This document shows, one piece after another, positions 6,271 through 8,264 of a stretch of 8,264 bases of DNA (position 1 is the first letter of the stretch; each line of letters begins with the position of its first letter). Below the pieces are notes generated by a model that searched no databases, was not told where the DNA came from, and worked only from the letters and a program-made list of their open reading frames with translations. A program made the translations under genes and the position numbers. The DNA is from Methyloceanibacter sp. Lineage in GTDB: Bacteria; Pseudomonadota; Alphaproteobacteria; Rhizobiales; Methyloligellaceae. The stretch lies in the NCBI GenBank assembly GCA_016649675.1, contig JAENXG010000102.1:1-8264 (forward strand), read 5' to 3'.

Positions 6271-6890
6271 CCGCGTCTGCGGCCGAGCTCGACCGCGTGC
6301 TCGCCGCCATCCGGTCCTGCCGCCATTGCTTCGAGGCCCCGCAAGGCAAGCCTCTGCCGCATGAGCCGCGGCCGGTTCTCAGGGCAAGCAGCACGGCGCG
6401 GCTTGCCGTGTGCAGCCAGGCGCCTGGCACGCGGGTGCACGCTTCGGGCACGCCCTTTACCGACCGATCCGGCGACCGCTTGCGTGATTGGATGGGGGTC
6501 TCTCCGCAAGAGTTTTACGATGAGGCGCGCGTCGCCATCGTGCCCATGGGGTTCTGCTTTCCCGGGCAGAACGCGAGCGGGGGTGATCTACCGCCGCGAC
6601 GCGAATGCGCAACGCTTTGGCATCGCGAGCTCTTCGCCGCCTTGCCGCAGCTCGAGCTCGTGCTTGCGATCGGCTCTTACGCGCAAGACTGGCATCTCGG
6701 CGAGAGCACGGGGCGCACGCTCCAGGAGACCATGCTCAGCTGGCGACAGCACCTCGAGAGCAAGCGGCGTCCCCGCGTGCTGCCGCTGCCGCATCCCTCC
6801 TGGCGCAACAATGCCTGGATCACAGAGAATTTTTGGTTCGAGAAGGAGCTGTTGCCGGTGCTCCGCCACGAGGTGAGGGCGCTCCTCTAA
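6267..6890 (+). CDS. Uracil-DNA glycosylase superfamily protein, probable Fe-S type
   Basis: This 207-residue protein has the UDG-superfamily layout (PF03167-like). Motif A is S-Q-A-P-G at 50-54 followed by GTPF at 61-64 and SGDRLRDWM; the C-terminal motif is HPSWRNNAW from His176. Cysteines at 18, 21, 97 and 114 (C-x2-C ... C-x16-C, the last two in MGFCFPG and PRREC) have about the spacing of the four [4Fe-4S] ligands in family 4 UDGs, so an iron-sulfur cluster is likely. Family 4 enzymes typically read G-E-A-P-G with another acidic residue a few positions on; here these positions are Gln51 and Val57/His58, so the usual acid is missing. Uracil removal is therefore the family expectation, not something the sequence proves. 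The ATG at 6267 overlaps the TGA of the MBL gene. No good terminator is seen after the stop. Confidence 0.85.
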   Translation: MTASAAELDRVLAAIRSCRHCFEAPQGKPLPHEPRPVLRASSTARLAVCSQAPGTRVHASGTPFTDRSGDRLRDWMGVSPQEFYDEARVAIVPMGFCFPGQNASGGDLPPRRECATLWHRELFAALPQLELVLAIGSYAQDWHLGESTGRTLQETMLSWRQHLESKRRPRVLPLPHPSWRNNAWITENFWFEKELLPVLRHEVRALL

Positions 6891-6947
6891 AATTGCTCTT
6901 GCCAGTCACAGAAAAATAATCTACTAAGCCGGTAGGGATTAGGGACA

Positions 6948-6977
6948 TTGGAAAAAGGTTCCCGGTTTTGCTAGAAT
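6948..6977 (+). promoter_or_regulatory. Promoter candidate of the Lrp/AsnC gene, overlapping a GANTC site
   Basis: TTGGAA (6948-6953, four of six to TTGACA), an 18-bp spacer and TAGAAT (6972-6977, five of six to TATAAT) lie just upstream of the regulator, within an AT-rich spacer after the UDG gene. Initiation near 6984 would leave a leader of about 20 bases with AGGA in it. GAATC at 6974-6978, a GANTC site methylated by CcrM in many alphaproteobacteria, overlaps the -10 box. Confidence 0.55.
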
Positions 6978-6994
6978 CACGCAAAAATATCATC

Positions 6995-6998
6995 AGGA
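6995..6998 (+). promoter_or_regulatory. Ribosome binding site of the Lrp/AsnC gene
   Basis: AGGA lies 5 bases upstream of the ATG at 7004. It decides for this start over the TTG at 6968, which would add 12 residues not typical of the family and would begin inside the predicted promoter. Confidence 0.6.
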
Positions 6999-7003
6999 CC
7001 GCC

Positions 7004-7483
7004 ATGCTCGATCGTATGGACCGCAAAATCCTCGACATTTTGCAGAGGGACAGCACTTTGCCCGTGGCCGAGATCGGCAAGCAGATCGGGCTTTCCACCA
7101 CGCCGTGCTGGCGCCGCATCCAGAAGCTTGAGGAGAGCGGCGTGATCCAGCGGCGGGTCGCGGTGCTCGACCCCAAGAAGGTCAATGTCGGGGTGACGGT
7201 GTTCGTCTCCATCACCACGAGCCACCACACGCAAGACTGGCTCGACCGCTTCCACGAAGCGCTCAAGGACTTTCCCGAGGTGGTGGAGTTCTACCGCATG
7301 AGCGGCCAGGTCGATTATCTACTCCGCGTGGTGGTGCCGGACATCGAGCGCTACGACGCCTTCTATAAGAAGCTCATCAGCAAGATCGAGCTGTCCGACG
7401 TGAGCTCGGCCTTCGCTATGGAGCAGATCAAATATACGACGGCGCTGCCGCTTGACTACGCCGCCGAAGTTAAGCGGACATAA
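7004..7483 (+). CDS. Lrp/AsnC family transcriptional regulator
   Basis: This 159-residue protein has the standard two-domain Lrp/AsnC architecture. The N-terminal winged helix-turn-helix opens with LDRMDRKILDIL and has its recognition region around GLSTTPCWRRIQKLE (29-43). The C-terminal RAM ligand-sensing domain (about 65-145) contains the G-x-V-D-Y-L-L-R-V-V-V motif at 101-111. Length is normal for the family. Such regulators form dimers and octamers and respond to amino acids or related small molecules, often controlling a neighbouring gene and themselves; ligand and targets cannot be told here. It has its own promoter candidate. Its stop (TAA) is 10 bp from the stop of the convergent dehydrogenase gene. 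Confidence 0.95.
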   Translation: MLDRMDRKILDILQRDSTLPVAEIGKQIGLSTTPCWRRIQKLEESGVIQRRVAVLDPKKVNVGVTVFVSITTSHHTQDWLDRFHEALKDFPEVVEFYRMSGQVDYLLRVVVPDIERYDAFYKKLISKIELSDVSSAFAMEQIKYTTALPLDYAAEVKRT

Positions 7484-7493
7484 GGGCGCGGGT

Positions 7494-8264
7494 CTATTTC
7501 CGCTCGAGCCGCGCGATTAGGCTCGACGTGTCCCAGCGGCGACCGCCCATCTCCTGGATCTCGGCATAGAACTGGTCGACCAGCGCGGTCACGGGAAGGC
7601 TCGCGCCGTTGCGGCGCGCCTCCTCGAGGAGAAGCGCGAAGTCCTTGCGCACCCAGTCCACGGCGAAGCCGAAATCGAACTTGCCCTCGATCATGGTCTG
7701 CCAGCGATTGTCCATCTGCCAGGACTGGGCGGCGCCCTTGGAGATGGTATTGATGACCTTCTCCACGTCGAGGTCGGCGCGGCGCGCGAAGTTGAGCCCC
7801 TCGGCGAGCCCCTCGATGAGGCCGGCGATGCAGATCTGGTTGACCATCTTGGTGAGCTGGCCCGAGCCCGAAGGCCCGATGAGATTAGCGGCGCGCGCGT
7901 AAGCGGCGATCACCGTCTCGGCTCTGGCGAAGTCGCTCTCGTCGCCGCCCACCATCACGGTCAGAGTGCCTCCTTCCGCGCCTGACTGGCCGCCCGACAC
8001 CGGCGCATCGAGGGAGCCCGCGCCGCGCGCGTTGGCGGCTTGGTGAAGCTCCCTTGCGATGGTGGCCGATACTGTCGTGTGGTCGACGAAGATGGTGCCG
8101 CGCCCAAGCGCGCCGAACGCGCCGTGTTGCCCGAGCGTCACCGCGCGAAGATCGTCGTCATTGCCGACGCACGTGAAGATGAACTCGGCCCCGTCCGCTG
8201 CCTCTTCAGGGGTGCTTGCGAGCCTCCCGCCGAATTGCGCGACCCAGGCCTCGGCCTTGGCGCG
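7494..8264 (-). CDS. Beta-hydroxyacid dehydrogenase (3-hydroxyisobutyrate / tartronate semialdehyde reductase type), N-terminus outside window
   Basis: Two hundred and fifty-six C-terminal residues are visible; the frame is open to base 8264, so the start and the GxGxxG dinucleotide-binding loop lie outside. In visible numbering, the substrate-binding element DAPVSGG is at 86-92 followed by G-A-x-x-G-T-L-T-V-M-V-G-G, and the catalytic element is G-Q-L-T-K-M-V-N-Q with Lys139 and Asn142. The K-D-F-A-L segment at 207-211 is typical of the cofactor-proximal C-terminal domain. These place it in the NAD(P)-dependent beta-hydroxyacid dehydrogenase family (3-hydroxyisobutyrate dehydrogenase, 2-hydroxy-3-oxopropionate reductase GarR/GlxR). 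About 30 residues are missing compared with a usual length of about 290. The exact substrate is not decidable. It converges with the Lrp/AsnC gene. Confidence 0.9.
   Translation of the reverse strand, partial: RAKAEAWVAQFGGRLASTPEEAADGAEFIFTCVGNDDDLRAVTLGQHGAFGALGRGTIFVDHTTVSATIARELHQAANARGAGSLDAPVSGGQSGAEGGTLTVMVGGDESDFARAETVIAAYARAANLIGPSGSGQLTKMVNQICIAGLIEGLAEGLNFARRADLDVEKVINTISKGAAQSWQMDNRWQTMIEGKFDFGFAVDWVRKDFALLLEEARRNGASLPVTALVDQFYAEIQEMGGRRWDTSSLIARLERK

Noticed and set aside
6891..6947. AT-rich spacer after the UDG-family gene as terminator or small RNA
   Set aside because: No stem followed by a T-run is visible; the AT-richness is accounted for by the downstream promoter.
6968..7003. 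TTG start extending the Lrp/AsnC protein by 12 residues
   Set aside because: It would begin inside the predicted promoter and lacks a ribosome binding site, whereas AGGA sits 5 bases before the ATG at 7004.
6820..7266. Minus-strand frame spanning the end of the UDG gene and the start of the Lrp gene
   Set aside because: Composite shadow across two plus-strand genes, with no recognisable domain.

Overview
The window is dense, GC-rich chromosomal DNA of an alphaproteobacterium, most likely Hyphomicrobiales (Rhizobiales). The evidence is the codon bias, the tandem DUF1289/retropepsin-like protease genes, a phosphomannomutase of the type found in that order, and a histidine kinase whose H-box resembles the PleC/DivJ/PdhS group. 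No RNA gene, insertion sequence, integrase, CRISPR array or other sign of recent transfer was seen. Every assignment was made by reading the sequence; no database was searched.

Minus-strand block (1-5233), in transcription order: a six-TM orphan sensor histidine kinase (5233-3686); a 98-bp gap with a short direct repeat; a tightly packed set made of a 58-residue DUF1289 protein (3587-3411), a three-TM retropepsin-like aspartic protease (3405-2704) and a second, one-TM paralogue (2664-2101); then phosphomannomutase/phosphoglucomutase (2033-531) and the start of a PEMT/ICMT-like membrane methyltransferase (448-1, cut by the window edge). The two protease genes lie in the same reading frame and are separated by one TGA and 13 sense codons.

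A 302-bp divergent intergenic region (5234-5535) separates the kinase from a plus-strand pair. It holds an imperfect direct repeat on the kinase side and a promoter-like element with an exact TATAAT plus a G+C-rich leader hairpin on the other side. The pair is an RNase Z-like metallo-beta-lactamase-fold hydrolase (5536-6270) and a uracil-DNA-glycosylase-superfamily protein (6267-6890), joined by an ATGA overlap, so they are probably translationally coupled.

After an AT-rich spacer with a good promoter candidate comes an Lrp/AsnC regulator (7004-7483). It converges, with a 10-bp gap, on a minus-strand beta-hydroxyacid dehydrogenase (8264-7494, N-terminus outside the window). Most genes belong to known families. 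The points most worth following are the in-frame tandem aspartic protease pair, the coupled MBL/UDG pair with its atypical UDG active-site motif, and the regulatory-looking repeats around the kinase.
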